Below, one piece after another: positions 1 through 9,534 of a stretch of 64,000 nucleotides of DNA (position 1 is its first letter; the number at the start of each line of letters is the position of its first letter). Source of the stretch: Natronorubrum halalkaliphilum (lineage in GTDB: Archaea > Halobacteriota > Halobacteria > Halobacteriales > Natrialbaceae). Position numbers and translations under genes: made by a program. The notes below the pieces were generated by a model. That model was given only the letters and a program-made list of their open reading frames with translations, searched no databases and was not told the DNA's origin. Location of the stretch: NCBI RefSeq assembly GCF_009834785.1, contig NZ_WUYX01000028.1:19555-83554 (forward strand), given 5' to 3'.

Positions 1-2058
1 CCGACATACACGCCGGCGATGGAAGCAACGAGCGGGGGCAATGCGGTCGTCCTCGCATTACTGTTGTTCGTGTTCTCGATCACGATCGGGACGGTGAACT
101 TCCTGGTCACGATCCACCGCTCGCGGGCTGAAGGCCTCGGTCTGTGGAACATGCCGATGTTCACCTGGTCGTGGCTGCTGACCGTCTGGATGATGCTGTT
201 CGCATTCGCAGCACTGCTCGCCGCACTGCTGTTACTATCGATCGATCGGCTCTTCCTGACACAGTATTTCGCGACGGAACAGGGGTCGGGCCTGCTGTGG
301 GCACACCTGTTCTGGTTCTTCGGCCATCCGGAGGTGTATATCGTCTTCTTCCCCGCGCTGGGGATCATGTTCGAGACGTTCCAGACGTTTACGGGACGAC
401 GACTCGTCGGCCGGAAGTGGGTCATCATCGCGATGGTCCTGGTCGCCGTGCAGTCGTTCCTCGTCTGGATGCACCACATGTTCCTGACGACGATTAATCT
501 CGAGATCAAGACGCTGATGATGGCGACGACGATCGGGATTTCGTTACCGTTCGACCTGATGGTCTTCGCGCTGATCTACACGATGGTCAAGGGGCGGGTC
601 CGGTTTACCACGCCGTTCCTGTTCAGCCTTGGCGCACTCGTGTTGTTCATCCTCGGCGGGATTACCGGGGTCTTCCTCGGTGCCGTCGTGCTCGACTACG
701 AGTTCCGTGGCACCTACTGGGTCGTCGCTCACTTCCACTACGTGATGGTCTCCGGCGTCACTGCCCTGATCGGCGGGCTCTACTACTGGTGGCCGAAGAT
801 CTCCGGGAAGATGTACTCCGAGACCCTTGGAAAACTCAACTTCGCGGTCTACTTCATCGGCTTTAACCTGCTGTACTTCCCGATGTTCCTCGCCTGGGAG
901 ACGCCACGACGCGTCTTCAACTTCAGCGAAGGGATGCAGTTCTACCATCAGATAGCGACCGTCGGGGCGTTCGTCCTCGGCGCGTCGTTCCTGATCATGA
1001 TCTACACGTTCGCAAAGAGTTGGGTGTCGGGTCCCGACGCACCCGACAACCCGTGGGAGTTCTCCCGCACTGCAGAATGGGCGATTCCCTCGCCGCCGCC
1101 ACTCGAGAACTGGGACGGCCGTCCGAGCTACGCGAGCGGCCACCTCGAGTTCGCCAACGACGAGGCTGCAGCCACCGACGGCGGTGTCGCGACCGCCCAC
1201 GGTGACACTGCGACAGCCCACGAGGAAGAACACGCTGACCACGCCAGCATCTGGCCGCTCGGTATCGGTCTCGGTGCCTTTGTGTTCTTCCTCGGTCTGT
1301 CGGGGATTACGCCGTACGTCGTCGACTTCATACAGAGTCAGCCAGGCGATGTCCAACCCGACGGCCTCATGGGAACCGGTGCCGAAGCCAGCATCATCTA
1401 TCCGGCGTTGGTCCTGGTCGGTATCGCGATCCTCGGGTACACTCTGTTCAAGTTCGGTGTCGAAGAGTTCAACGTCCCGGAGATGTCGGTTGCCGAACGA
1501 TGGCCGTTCGAGGGCGTCGGTAACACCAAGATGGGTGTCTGGGTGTTCCTGGCCTCTGACGTCGTCGTCTTCGGTGCTGCAATCGGCGCATTCGTCTTCA
1601 TGCGCCTCCACATGGGTTGGAGCGAATGGACCACCGTTCCGTTCGCCTCCTGGCCCGGCCTGCTGAACACCTACGTGCTGTTGACCTCGAGCTTCACGGT
1701 TATCCTCGCGCTGGTCTTCGCCGAGCGCAAGAACAAGCGCGGGCTGCTCGGCGCGATGAGCGCGACGCTCTTGCTGGGACTGACGTTCATGGCCGTCAAG
1801 GCCTACGAATACGGCGTGAAGTTCTCCGAGGGTGAGTACTGGTGGTACGGCATCGAGTACTCCATCTACTTCGTCACGACCGGCCTCCACGCACTCCACG
1901 TGATCCTCGGCCTGCTCATCGCCGTCTTCATGATCTACCGGATCCTGAGCGTCGATGCGTATCTCGAGGACCACCGACCAGTCGAGTTCTTCGGACTCTA
2001 CTGGCACTTCGTCGACATCGTGTGGGTCATCCTGTTCCCGCTGTTCTACCTGATGTAG
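1..2058 (+). CDS. Cytochrome c oxidase, fused subunits I and III (5' truncated by window edge)
   Basis: Terminal heme-copper oxidase of the respiratory chain, in the cytoplasmic membrane. The frame is open from base 1, so the N-terminus (including the first heme a ligand) lies outside. Counting from the first internal Met at 19, HPEVY (CuB His 103 and cross-link Tyr 107), the His pair at 152-153 (CuB) and HFH at 238-240 (heme ligands) mark subunit I. A polar His/Glu/Asp-rich linker around residues 375-410 is followed by a subunit III-like bundle with MGVWVFLASD and several membrane segments. The fusion of I and III in one chain is known in haloarchaea. A subunit IV-like gene lies at 4414-4680 on the other strand, separated by a protease gene. 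Confidence 0.95.
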   Translation, partial: PTYTPAMEATSGGNAVVLALLLFVFSITIGTVNFLVTIHRSRAEGLGLWNMPMFTWSWLLTVWMMLFAFAALLAALLLLSIDRLFLTQYFATEQGSGLLWAHLFWFFGHPEVYIVFFPALGIMFETFQTFTGRRLVGRKWVIIAMVLVAVQSFLVWMHHMFLTTINLEIKTLMMATTIGISLPFDLMVFALIYTMVKGRVRFTTPFLFSLGALVLFILGGITGVFLGAVVLDYEFRGTYWVVAHFHYVMVSGVTALIGGLYYWWPKISGKMYSETLGKLNFAVYFIGFNLLYFPMFLAWETPRRVFNFSEGMQFYHQIATVGAFVLGASFLIMIYTFAKSWVSGPDAPDNPWEFSRTAEWAIPSPPPLENWDGRPSYASGHLEFANDEAAATDGGVATAHGDTATAHEEEHADHASIWPLGIGLGAFVFFLGLSGITPYVVDFIQSQPGDVQPDGLMGTGAEASIIYPALVLVGIAILGYTLFKFGVEEFNVPEMSVAERWPFEGVGNTKMGVWVFLASDVVVFGAAIGAFVFMRLHMGWSEWTTVPFASWPGLLNTYVLLTSSFTVILALVFAERKNKRGLLGAMSATLLLGLTFMAVKAYEYGVKFSEGEYWWYGIEYSIYFVTTGLHALHVILGLLIAVFMIYRILSVDAYLEDHRPVEFFGLYWHFVDIVWVILFPLFYLM

Positions 2059-2072
2059 CGGCCACCCGCTAC
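2055..2072 (+). terminator. Possible hairpin terminator overlapping the oxidase stop codon
   Basis: A perfect 7-bp inverted repeat (GTAGCGG / CCGCTAC, loop CCAC) overlaps the TAG stop, and a short T run (CGTTTTG) follows about 25 bases later. Archaeal termination relies mainly on T runs, so the role of the stem is uncertain. Confidence 0.35.
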
Positions 2073-2503
2073 ACGGGTTTCGGTTTCGGAAAGATTCGTT
2101 TTGACACAGATCGCTCGAGTGGTACCTGTGCGGTAGTGGCGTCTGTGAGTCTTGTGGACCACCGAATGCTGCTCCGTGAATTGTAACCGCCGTCCGCCAG
2201 CTGGTGTCTTCCCAGCGAAGCGCACAGGGACCAAGCCGGATCGGATGAAAGCCGTTGCTACCCATGTCTCTGTTTGCTATCGCAGTTCCGTCTCGACGAG
2301 GAAGACGACCCTCGACTGCTGGTTCGAAGCGAAGAGAAGACGGGAAAAACGATCGCATAGCTCACCGGCGTGCAGGGCACGTCGACGAGAGGCGAGACGG
2401 GCCAGTAGGGACCTGACTACTTCGAGAACGATTCAAGGACGATTCGGCCCAGTGTCCGGCTTCAGAAACGGAGACGACAACGAACGCCACAATGGCTCAG
2501 TAG
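2059..2503. other. Intergenic, no gene seen
   Basis: This is 445 bases between convergent genes (oxidase on plus, protease on minus). Apart from the hairpin at its left edge, no coding frame with haloarchaeal composition, no tRNA and no clear repeat was seen. The open frames here are short and arginine-rich, typical of shadow frames in GC-rich DNA. Confidence 0.5.
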
Positions 2504-4195
2504 TCAGTCTCGAGCGAGGGATCGAGCGACGAGTAGCGCACTGAAACTCACGGCGACGACGATGGTCGAAACGATACCAGCGACCAGCCCGCTAAACGGC
2601 GGGGAGCCGCGAGTGTCCGTCGTCGTTTCCACCGATTCGTCGGCAGTGATTTGGGTCCCGCCCCGTGTTTCGACGAGGGCGTCTGTGGCGGCGCTGGCAT
2701 CGACGATACCGTGTCCGTAGCGGATGTCCATCGTCGACGTCTCGGTCGCTTGAGCGACTTCAGAGGGGGTCCAGGCGGTTTCGTACAGCGTCGTCGTTAT
2801 CTCCTCAGGAGTGGCATCCGGAACGATCGACAGCATCAGCGCGATCGTTCCCGAAACGTGAGGCGTCGCCATCGACGTTCCCGGCATGGATCGATAGCCG
2901 CCGTCCGGAACGGCACTCGTAACGCCGACGCCGTGAGAAACGACGTTCGGAACGGCGTACGATGACGGCCACGATTCCGGGGCGTTTCGCCAGTCAGTTC
3001 GGTTGAGCTGTTGCCCGCCCGAGAACGGGGCAACCGCGCCGCTCCCGTTGACGGCGCCAACACTGAGCGCGTCGTAGACGTTCGCGGGCGAGCCCGACGT
3101 TTTTGCCCCCTCGTTTCCGACCGCCGCGACGACGACGACACCGCTATCGACGGCGTTTCGGACCGGGGCGATCAGCGCTTCGTGCGTGCCAGTCGCTCCG
3201 AAACTCATACTGATGACGTCGGCGTCTTCCTCGAGTGCCCACTCCATGCCGGCGACGATTTGTGCGAACGATCCGCTCGTTTCGTTTAAGACAAGGCCGT
3301 GGAGCAGTTCGACGTCGGGGGCGACGCCGATCTGCGTTCCGCTCGCTGCACCGCCGGCAACCGTACCGCTGACGTGGGTTCCGTGCGTGCCGGAATCGTA
3401 CGGCGTTGCCCCCTCGATTCGATCGCCTGTCTCGTTGAACGCCGCCCAGCCGCCGGGGTACGTCGGATCGGAGGAGTCCTCGGTATGAAGGTCGAGATCC
3501 GGGTGGGAAGCGTCGATTCCGGTGTCTAATACCGCCACCCGTACGCCGGCCCCACGCGTCTCGTACGTATCCCAGACGTCGGGTGCGTTCAGCTGTTTAA
3601 TCCCCTGCGTGGTTCGGTGATCGGAGTTGTCCGTCTCCGTCCCGTCCGCCGACTCCGGTTGCACACGCTTCGTCTCGGTTGCCGACGGCGCTCCGGGAAC
3701 GGTGAGTTCGAAGTTCTCGTGAACTCGTTCAACCCCTTCGATCTCCTGGACGGCCTCGAGTGACACGCGGTCGATATCGACCTCGAGCAACACCGCATTG
3801 GTGAGCCAGAACGCCGATTCGGTGCTGATACCGCGGGTATCGGCCGCGTACTCGAGGAGCGGTTCCTGTGTGTCCTCGGCGTGGTCCACCAACTGTTGTT
3901 CGGTCTCAGCCGCACTTACAGCAGCGGGGACTGTCGCTTCCTTGAGTCGGACGACCACTTCGACCGTTCCGTCGGTCGTCTCGATCGTGTCGTCGATATC
4001 GGTCGGATCGATGCCGAAGTCCTGTGAGTTAGCGTGGCCCTGGCCGGATGTGACAGTGTCGTTGCCGACGGTGGTCTCGAAGCTACCGGTTGCAGCGAAC
4101 GCAGGACCGGCGAGTGCCGTCGTCAACAGCAGACAAACGATCGCGATACAGAGGGTGCGAGAGAGTCCGCTCGCACTCGCCCGGTGAGCCGCCAT
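2504..4195 (-). CDS. Secreted subtilisin-like serine protease (S8) with C-terminal membrane anchor
   Basis: A 563-aa extracellular protease. Residues 11-35 form a hydrophobic signal ending in AFAA. Residues about 77-165 resemble an inhibitor-I9-type propeptide. The catalytic triad is Asp224 (DTGID), His271 (HGTHVSG) and Ser441 (GTSMATPHVSG), with oxyanion Asn361. Unlike classical halolysins it lacks an obvious long C-terminal domain. Instead, a hydrophobic segment near residues 530-558 followed by Arg residues suggests membrane tethering. A TATA-like CTTTAT lies 28 bases before the ATG, so the transcript is probably leaderless. Family assignment is certain; the substrate is unknown. Confidence 0.93.
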   Translation of the reverse strand: MAAHRASASGLSRTLCIAIVCLLLTTALAGPAFAATGSFETTVGNDTVTSGQGHANSQDFGIDPTDIDDTIETTDGTVEVVVRLKEATVPAAVSAAETEQQLVDHAEDTQEPLLEYAADTRGISTESAFWLTNAVLLEVDIDRVSLEAVQEIEGVERVHENFELTVPGAPSATETKRVQPESADGTETDNSDHRTTQGIKQLNAPDVWDTYETRGAGVRVAVLDTGIDASHPDLDLHTEDSSDPTYPGGWAAFNETGDRIEGATPYDSGTHGTHVSGTVAGGAASGTQIGVAPDVELLHGLVLNETSGSFAQIVAGMEWALEEDADVISMSFGATGTHEALIAPVRNAVDSGVVVVAAVGNEGAKTSGSPANVYDALSVGAVNGSGAVAPFSGGQQLNRTDWRNAPESWPSSYAVPNVVSHGVGVTSAVPDGGYRSMPGTSMATPHVSGTIALMLSIVPDATPEEITTTLYETAWTPSEVAQATETSTMDIRYGHGIVDASAATDALVETRGGTQITADESVETTTDTRGSPPFSGLVAGIVSTIVVAVSFSALLVARSLARD

Positions 4196-4220
4196 GATAC
4201 GTCCACTCTGTAGTCACCGA

Positions 4221-4226
4221 ATAAAG
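4221..4226 (-). promoter_or_regulatory. TATA box of the protease gene
   Basis: CTTTAT on the minus strand is centred about 28 bases upstream of the ATG at 4195, the spacing expected for a leaderless haloarchaeal transcript. Confidence 0.5.
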
Positions 4227-4413
4227 AGATTCTGGAGCGAAAGTGAGTTCACTCGAGTTGTATGTTCGCCTCGAGGCCGTTTCTGTTTATCAGACGCGTT
4301 GCTATCGACAAAAGACACCAAACCGGTGGGCCGAGGAACCCGTTCGCTGGGCTCTAAACACTCGAGTACACTGAGAACTGACAGGACTGTGCCGCAAAAC
4401 GAGAGCGAAGCGC

Positions 4414-4680
4414 TTACTGGATCGAATAGCCCGCCGCGATAGTCAGCAGGAAGACCATGAACACGGCGATCCCCATCATGTAGGTGATCGCTCGTGGTTC
4501 TTCGAGCAAGTGCTGATAGTAGCCTGCGATTAGCAACGACTTCGCGACTGCCAAGATGATCGTCCCAGCCATTGCCATCTGGTACGTGAAGATGTCGTCG
4601 AAGGTGAAGAAGACGAATTTCCCCGTACCCAACGCCAGCAGTACGACGTATATGAGGGTGTATGTCCGAACGTCAGCCAT
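4414..4680 (-). CDS. Cytochrome c oxidase subunit IV-like membrane protein
   Basis: This 88-aa protein has three hydrophobic segments and matches the prokaryotic oxidase subunit IV (COX4) type: an MADVRTYT start, FVFFTFDD near residue 25, and LIAGYYQHL in the second half. An upstream in-frame Met at 4770 is rejected because a good TATA box (GGTATAAG) sits 29 bases before the ATG at 4680, which fits leaderless transcription. It probably assembles with the fused subunit I/III at the left edge, from which it is separated by the protease gene. Confidence 0.85.
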   Translation of the reverse strand: MADVRTYTLIYVVLLALGTGKFVFFTFDDIFTYQMAMAGTIILAVAKSLLIAGYYQHLLEEPRAITYMMGIAVFMVFLLTIAAGYSIQ

Positions 4681-4705
4681 TGGTGTACAATGCGGATGAC
4701 GGCCA

Positions 4706-4713
4706 CTTATACC
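4706..4713 (-). promoter_or_regulatory. TATA box of the oxidase subunit IV gene
   Basis: GGTATAAG on the minus strand is centred 29 bases upstream of the ATG at 4680. This is the clearest leaderless promoter in the left part of the window. Confidence 0.6.
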
Positions 4714-4801
4714 TTCCTCATATGATCGATGCGATCCCGTCGATATCGGTACTATCGCACGAAACAACACCTAGATGGCGACGCGGAATAACGATCCAGC
4801 A

Positions 4802-6205
4802 ATGAGTGGACGGTCAGCCCAATATCGCCGAACTGGGCTCGTCATCGTACTCGCGGTACTGACACTCACAGTCGGGTCCGGGATCGTTGCGGCGAGTAAC
4901 GTCGCGGCCGGCCTTTCAGAGCGGAGTGTCGGGATACCGATCCCGCTGTGGCTCGTCCTCGCAACGGGCAGCGTCTTCGTCGCAGCCTCGGCGCTGCTGA
5001 CGCCGTTCGGAGGCGGTCACGGGCGTGCCGAACGCTTTCACCACCGGACGGTCGGTCTCCACGTGGACCGCCTCCGGCGTGTCGGGTCGCTCGTTCTCGG
5101 CGTACTCGGACTGGCCGCGCTCGCGTTCATCGTCACCGTCGGCCTCGTCGGCCCGCAGATCGGCTCCTTCAGCGCCGCCGTACTGGTGACGTTCGTCGTC
5201 GGCCGCGCACTGTTGACGATCGTCGCGTACACCGTCGGCAACCCGTGGTACGCCCTCAACCCGTGGCGTCGGATCGCGACACGTCTTCCCAACGGCTACG
5301 TCTCGTATCCCGATCGGCTCGGTTCCTGGCCCGCCGTCGGAGCGCTGCTTGTACTCGTCTGGCTCGAGTTAGTCCTCCCGGTAAGCAGCTCTCCACGGAT
5401 GCTCGTGACCGTCATACTCGCCTATTCGACATTCACGATTGGCGGCGCAGTCGCCGTCGGCCCCGACACGTGGTTCCGGAACGCCGACCCGATCTCGGTC
5501 TGGTTTCGCCTCTACGGTGCCTTAGCACCCGTTGGGCGAACCGAAGACGGACTCGAGCTACGGTATCCCGGCGCGAGAGTTCGCGACGACGACGTCGTTA
5601 CCGACGTTTCTGCCGCGGCGTTCGTGCTCGCACTCGTCTGGTCGGTGACCTACAGCGGGCTCATCGTCACGAGGCCCGGCATTCGAACCGTCGAGGCACT
5701 GGTCGGTATCGGACTGGCGCCAGAACTCGTCTATTTCGGGTTGTTGGTGGTCGGGTTCGCACTCTTCTTGACGGTGTACTGGGCTGCCGTCGTCAGCACT
5801 CGACGGCGAACTGAGACGCGCCTTTCTCGTCGAGACGTCGCGGTCCGGTTTGCACCGCCCCTGCTCGCAATCGCGGCCGGAGCGCACTTTGCTCACTACG
5901 TCGGGTTCACAATTTCGCTGTGGCCGTCGCTGATCGATACGCTGATCGCTCCGTTCAACCCCCCAGAGAACCCGAACCAGTACCTTCTCCCAGCGTGGTT
6001 CGGCTTCGTCGAAATCGCGGGCATCCTGTGCGGACACGTCCTCGCTGTGTGGCTCTCGTACGCCGTCTCGCTCGAGTGCGCTGCTGGCAAACAGTGGACG
6101 ATCCGTACTCTACTCCCCGTCCTCACCCTTATCGCCTGTCTGACGCTGGTGAGTCTGGCCCTCGTTTCGCTCCCTCCTACGGAAGCGGTGTACGTTACGA
6201 ACTGA
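4802..6205 (+). CDS. Polytopic membrane protein of unknown function
   Basis: Roughly 467 aa with about ten hydrophobic segments, beginning with a TM at residues 8-30. A conserved-looking soluble stretch in the middle (GPDTWFRNADPISVWF, then ELRYPGARV) recalls bacterial membrane proteins often annotated, without good support, as fenitrothion hydrolase; I do not transfer that name. No catalytic motif is evident. An alternative ATG at 4775 would add nine polar residues. It is divergent from the oxidase subunit IV gene and may share its control region, so a role linked to respiration is possible but only by context. Confidence 0.75.
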   Translation: MSGRSAQYRRTGLVIVLAVLTLTVGSGIVAASNVAAGLSERSVGIPIPLWLVLATGSVFVAASALLTPFGGGHGRAERFHHRTVGLHVDRLRRVGSLVLGVLGLAALAFIVTVGLVGPQIGSFSAAVLVTFVVGRALLTIVAYTVGNPWYALNPWRRIATRLPNGYVSYPDRLGSWPAVGALLVLVWLELVLPVSSSPRMLVTVILAYSTFTIGGAVAVGPDTWFRNADPISVWFRLYGALAPVGRTEDGLELRYPGARVRDDDVVTDVSAAAFVLALVWSVTYSGLIVTRPGIRTVEALVGIGLAPELVYFGLLVVGFALFLTVYWAAVVSTRRRTETRLSRRDVAVRFAPPLLAIAAGAHFAHYVGFTISLWPSLIDTLIAPFNPPENPNQYLLPAWFGFVEIAGILCGHVLAVWLSYAVSLECAAGKQWTIRTLLPVLTLIACLTLVSLALVSLPPTEAVYVTN

Positions 6206-6437
6206 TTTCCGGTCCGCCTCGTTCGAGGATCAGTGAAGTGACGCCAGTCGGCACCGCGTTCTGGTGGCGTCTACAACACTGGCTCTTCTGCCAAGAGAAG
6301 TCAAGCGCTACGCACTCGAGTGATCCGACGATGGATGAGAGGAGTGCCGACACAACTGTCCGATACTGTCTCGGAACGGTACGCCACGGTGCTGTTGCTA
6401 ACGAGTGGTGAGAACGAAGGGAGAAGAACCGCTACCG

Positions 6438-7898
6438 CTATTCGCGGCCGAACATCTCGCGCATCATCGGATGCATTTCCATCATCTGCTCCTCGGCGAT
6501 CTCCTCGTACAGCTTGTACGTGATGGAGACTGCCAGCAGCAGACCTGTTCCGGTAACACCACCGATGGTGCCGAGCATGTTCGCCCAGACGGCGAGCAGT
6601 CCAACCAGCGCGCCGCCGATGACGGTCACCTGCGGGATGTACCGCTCCATGACCTTCTCGATGACGCCGACGTTCTGTCGGAAGCCAGGGATCTGCATCC
6701 CGGAGTTCTGGATCTGTCGCGCGGTCGCTTTGGGCCCCATGTTGGTGGTCTCGACCCAGAAGATGGCGAAGATCGCACCGCCGATGACCATGAACGTCAG
6801 GTCGATCGAGATACGGATCAGTACCTGCCACGCTTCCTGGGTGACGGCACCGGTCCACCACATCCAGTCGTCGGGTGAGTAGATCGGTGCGGTGTAGTAG
6901 AAGAACCCGCCGGTTGGCTGGCCTTCAGCACCGTACGCACCCAGCCACGTCGGCATTCCAGCCCACTGGCTGTTGAGGATCTGGCCCATGAACTGAATGT
7001 TGGCCTGCAGCGCCCGAACGAGGATCATCGGCAGGACGCTCGCGTAGATGAGCTTCACCGGGAAGCGACCGCGAGCACCCTTGACGCGGGCGTGACTGAG
7101 CGGGATTTCGACCCGCACGGACTCCGCGTAGACGACGATACCGAAGATTAGCAACGTCGTCATCAACGCGATGATGTGCCCCTCCTGGAGCAACAGCGTG
7201 TACAGACCATCGCCGGCCACGATCGAGCCGATCTCGACCTGTCCGGTGATGATCCGATACCAGTCGTAGAAGAACCCGCCCGCATCGGGTTGGATAAACC
7301 CGGTGACGAGTCGCTGGCTCACGCTGGCGATAATGAACAGGCCGATCCCGCTGCCGATCCCCCACTTGCTGACGACCTCGTCCATGTAGAGGATGAGGAC
7401 CCCGCCAACGAAGATCTGGAGGAACATCAGTGTCTGGACCTGCGTGTGGCCAAACTCGAGCCCGCCGAGCGTCAGCGACTGCTGAGCTGGCAGGAAGCCG
7501 CCGGCGAACACCATCGGAAGCGCAGTCAACGCCGTCATGATGACGACGAGCAGCTTCTGCAGCCCCTGGTAGAGCACCTGGTCCCGCGGATCGTTCGTGT
7601 CGAGACCGAGCAGGTTCGCACCGCCAAGTAGCTGCAAGACGATGCTCGCGGTGACGATCGGTCCGATACCGACCTGCATCAGCGATCCCTGCTCACCGGC
7701 GAGGACCGAACGGAACTCACCGAAGATGTCGGTTGCTCCTTCGGCACTGCCGAGCAGCGAGATGTTCGTCAGGAAGAAGTACAACACGAGGATGCCAGCA
7801 GTCCACGCCAGCTTGCGCTTGAAGGGGACGTGTCCCTCAGGACGTCGCACTGCGGGCATCCGCGTCAAGACCGGTTCGGCGGCTTCCTTCCATCCCAT
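6438..7898 (-). CDS. secY: Preprotein translocase subunit SecY
   Basis: A 486-aa protein-conducting channel subunit in the cytoplasmic membrane, with ten predicted TM helices, an MGWKEAAEPVL N-terminus and the plug region around residues 55-75. It is the last gene of the ribosomal operon, three bases after rpl15, as is usual in archaea. Adenylate kinase, which often follows secY in archaea, is absent; the next gene downstream is convergent. Length and sequence fit haloarchaeal SecY. Confidence 0.98.
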   Translation of the reverse strand: MGWKEAAEPVLTRMPAVRRPEGHVPFKRKLAWTAGILVLYFFLTNISLLGSAEGATDIFGEFRSVLAGEQGSLMQVGIGPIVTASIVLQLLGGANLLGLDTNDPRDQVLYQGLQKLLVVIMTALTALPMVFAGGFLPAQQSLTLGGLEFGHTQVQTLMFLQIFVGGVLILYMDEVVSKWGIGSGIGLFIIASVSQRLVTGFIQPDAGGFFYDWYRIITGQVEIGSIVAGDGLYTLLLQEGHIIALMTTLLIFGIVVYAESVRVEIPLSHARVKGARGRFPVKLIYASVLPMILVRALQANIQFMGQILNSQWAGMPTWLGAYGAEGQPTGGFFYYTAPIYSPDDWMWWTGAVTQEAWQVLIRISIDLTFMVIGGAIFAIFWVETTNMGPKATARQIQNSGMQIPGFRQNVGVIEKVMERYIPQVTVIGGALVGLLAVWANMLGTIGGVTGTGLLLAVSITYKLYEEIAEEQMMEMHPMMREMFGRE

Positions 7899-7901
7899 AT
7901 G

Positions 7902-8408
7902 TTATTCCTCGTCCTGTTCGGATTCGTCGTCCGCGTCAGCGTCTTCTGCTTCGGCTGCGGCTTCCTGCCCTCGTTCCGAAACGACCGCCTCGCCGCCGGC
8001 AGACTCGAGCTTTTCTCGAGCGCTGTCGGAGAAGGCGTCCGCCGTTACCTCGAGGGAGTTACGGACCTGCCCCGAGCCGAGAACCTTGACGATGTCGACC
8101 TCGTGGCCGTCCTCGACGATATCGCGTGCGTCGAGTTTGTAGCCGTCGTCGGTCTCTTCGGCGAGTTCGTCGGCGACGTAGAGGATCGCGTCCTCGTCTA
8201 ACTTCTGGACGTCGATCTCTGCGACATCGTCGCGGATGCCGTCAGGTCGCGTGAAGCCGTGTTTTCCTTTCGGTTCGTAGTTGTGGAACTCGTGTTTGCT
8301 GCGCCCGGCACGACCGCGGCCACCACGGTGGCCCGCACCGCGTCGATTCTTGTGAGAACCGCCGCTGTGAGTGCGCGATCCGCGTTGGCGTCGTTTTTTG
8401 CTCGTCAT
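7902..8408 (-). CDS. rpl15: Large ribosomal subunit protein uL15
   Basis: A 168-aa protein. The N-terminus is basic and Gly-rich (RGSRTHSGGSHKNRRGAGHRGG), typical of L15 threading into 23S rRNA. The C-terminal 25 residues are an acidic Glu/Asp tail typical of halophiles. It sits between rpl30 and secY in the conserved spc order, with 2-3 base gaps. Confidence 0.97.
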   Translation of the reverse strand: MTSKKRRQRGSRTHSGGSHKNRRGAGHRGGRGRAGRSKHEFHNYEPKGKHGFTRPDGIRDDVAEIDVQKLDEDAILYVADELAEETDDGYKLDARDIVEDGHEVDIVKVLGSGQVRNSLEVTADAFSDSAREKLESAGGEAVVSERGQEAAAEAEDADADDESEQDEE

Positions 8409-8410
8409 GG

Positions 8411-8878
8411 TTATCGCATCGATTCTAGGAGGTCGTTAATCTCCCCTGTTGTATGCTTTCCGAGTTGGCCGCCCTCAACGGTCGGCTTTTTGATACCGGC
8501 GTGACCTCCCCGCGGTGGGTGAAGTCGAAGCGTCGGTGACAGTCCTTCATCACGAAGTGTCGTCTCCTCGTCGAGCAGCGCCGCGGCCAGTTCGCCGAAG
8601 TCGGCGTACTCGGTGTTGTCGGCGAGCCACTCCTCGTCGACGTCTGCTTGCTTGCCCTCGAGGGGCTCTGCTCGCTTTGCAAGCAGCGTCTCGAGAACAT
8701 CGGCGTCGGGCTCACCGACGGCGACGTAGTCGTTGACCTTCGCGATCATCCCCTGGTAGGCGTCGGTCTCGGGAACGAGCGTACAGTGGTTGATGCTGTG
8801 GATGTTGAGCATCTCCAGCGTATCCTGTACGTCTTCCTGACGGTTGACTTCGCCACGAACCTGCACGATTGCCTTCAT
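8411..8878 (-). CDS. rpl30: Large ribosomal subunit protein uL30
   Basis: About 155 aa. It starts [12 protein letters not shown], a conserved archaeal L30 start, and is longer than bacterial L30 because of the archaeal C-terminal domain. The ATG at 8878 is chosen over a GTG one codon upstream. It overlaps the rps5 stop as TGATG (one shared base), which suggests translational coupling. Confidence 0.96.
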   Translation of the reverse strand: MKAIVQVRGEVNRQEDVQDTLEMLNIHSINHCTLVPETDAYQGMIAKVNDYVAVGEPDADVLETLLAKRAEPLEGKQADVDEEWLADNTEYADFGELAAALLDEETTLRDEGLSPTLRLHPPRGGHAGIKKPTVEGGQLGKHTTGEINDLLESMR

Positions 8879-9534
8879 CACTCACTCACCTCGGCTTCCT
8901 CTCGCTCTCGATCGGGTCGGCGTCGTGGATGACGCGACTGCGATGCGTTCTCGAGTGCGTTGAACGTCGCTTTGGCGAGATTCACGGTAGTTCGAGTGTT
9001 TCCGTGGCTCTTGGTCCAGACGTTTTCGATGCCGGCCAGTTCGAGGACGGCGCGGACGGTGTCACTCGCAGCCAGCCCGAGCCCTTCGGGGGCGGGGATG
9101 ACGTCGACCTCGACGGAGCCGGCTTTGCCGGTCGTCCGTCGGGTGAGCGAGTGGGGTCGGTCCGAGCGATCCTCCCACGACCCGGAGCCGCGGGGAACCT
9201 GAATGATGTTCAGCTTCGCGATACCGATCGCCTTCTGGATGGCAGACCCGACCTGATCGTCTCGGCCTTCCGCGTAGCCGACGTAGCCGTCGCGGTTACC
9301 GACCGCGACGACGCATCGGAACTTCACGCGGCGTCCGGAGTCGGTCATCCGCTGGACCATGTTGATGTCCAGCACTTCGTCGTCCAGTCCGGGGAGGAGC
9401 TGGTCGACGATCTCGGGCTCCTTCAGTGGGAGTCCCGAGTTGAGGGCGGTCGCCATATCGTCGATCTCGCCCTCTTGGACCTTCCGACCGAGACGGGTGA
9501 CGGGTTCCCATCCGCTGTCGTTGTAGTTACTCAT
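8878..9534 (-). CDS. rps5: Small ribosomal subunit protein uS5
   Basis: A 218-aa protein with an N-terminal double-stranded RNA-binding domain ([21 protein letters not shown] near residue 80) and a C-terminal S5 domain with conserved [11 protein letters not shown]. Part of the decoding/accuracy centre of the 30S subunit. The start overlaps the rpl18 stop by four bases (ATGA). Confidence 0.97.
   Translation of the reverse strand: MSNYNDSGWEPVTRLGRKVQEGEIDDMATALNSGLPLKEPEIVDQLLPGLDDEVLDINMVQRMTDSGRRVKFRCVVAVGNRDGYVGYAEGRDDQVGSAIQKAIGIAKLNIIQVPRGSGSWEDRSDRPHSLTRRTTGKAGSVEVDVIPAPEGLGLAASDTVRAVLELAGIENVWTKSHGNTRTTVNLAKATFNALENASQSRHPRRRPDREREEAEVSE

Noticed and set aside
544..2358. 604-aa open frame antisense to the oxidase gene
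   Set aside because: Asp/Glu/Arg-rich antisense shadow of a clearly conserved gene; common in GC-rich haloarchaeal DNA.
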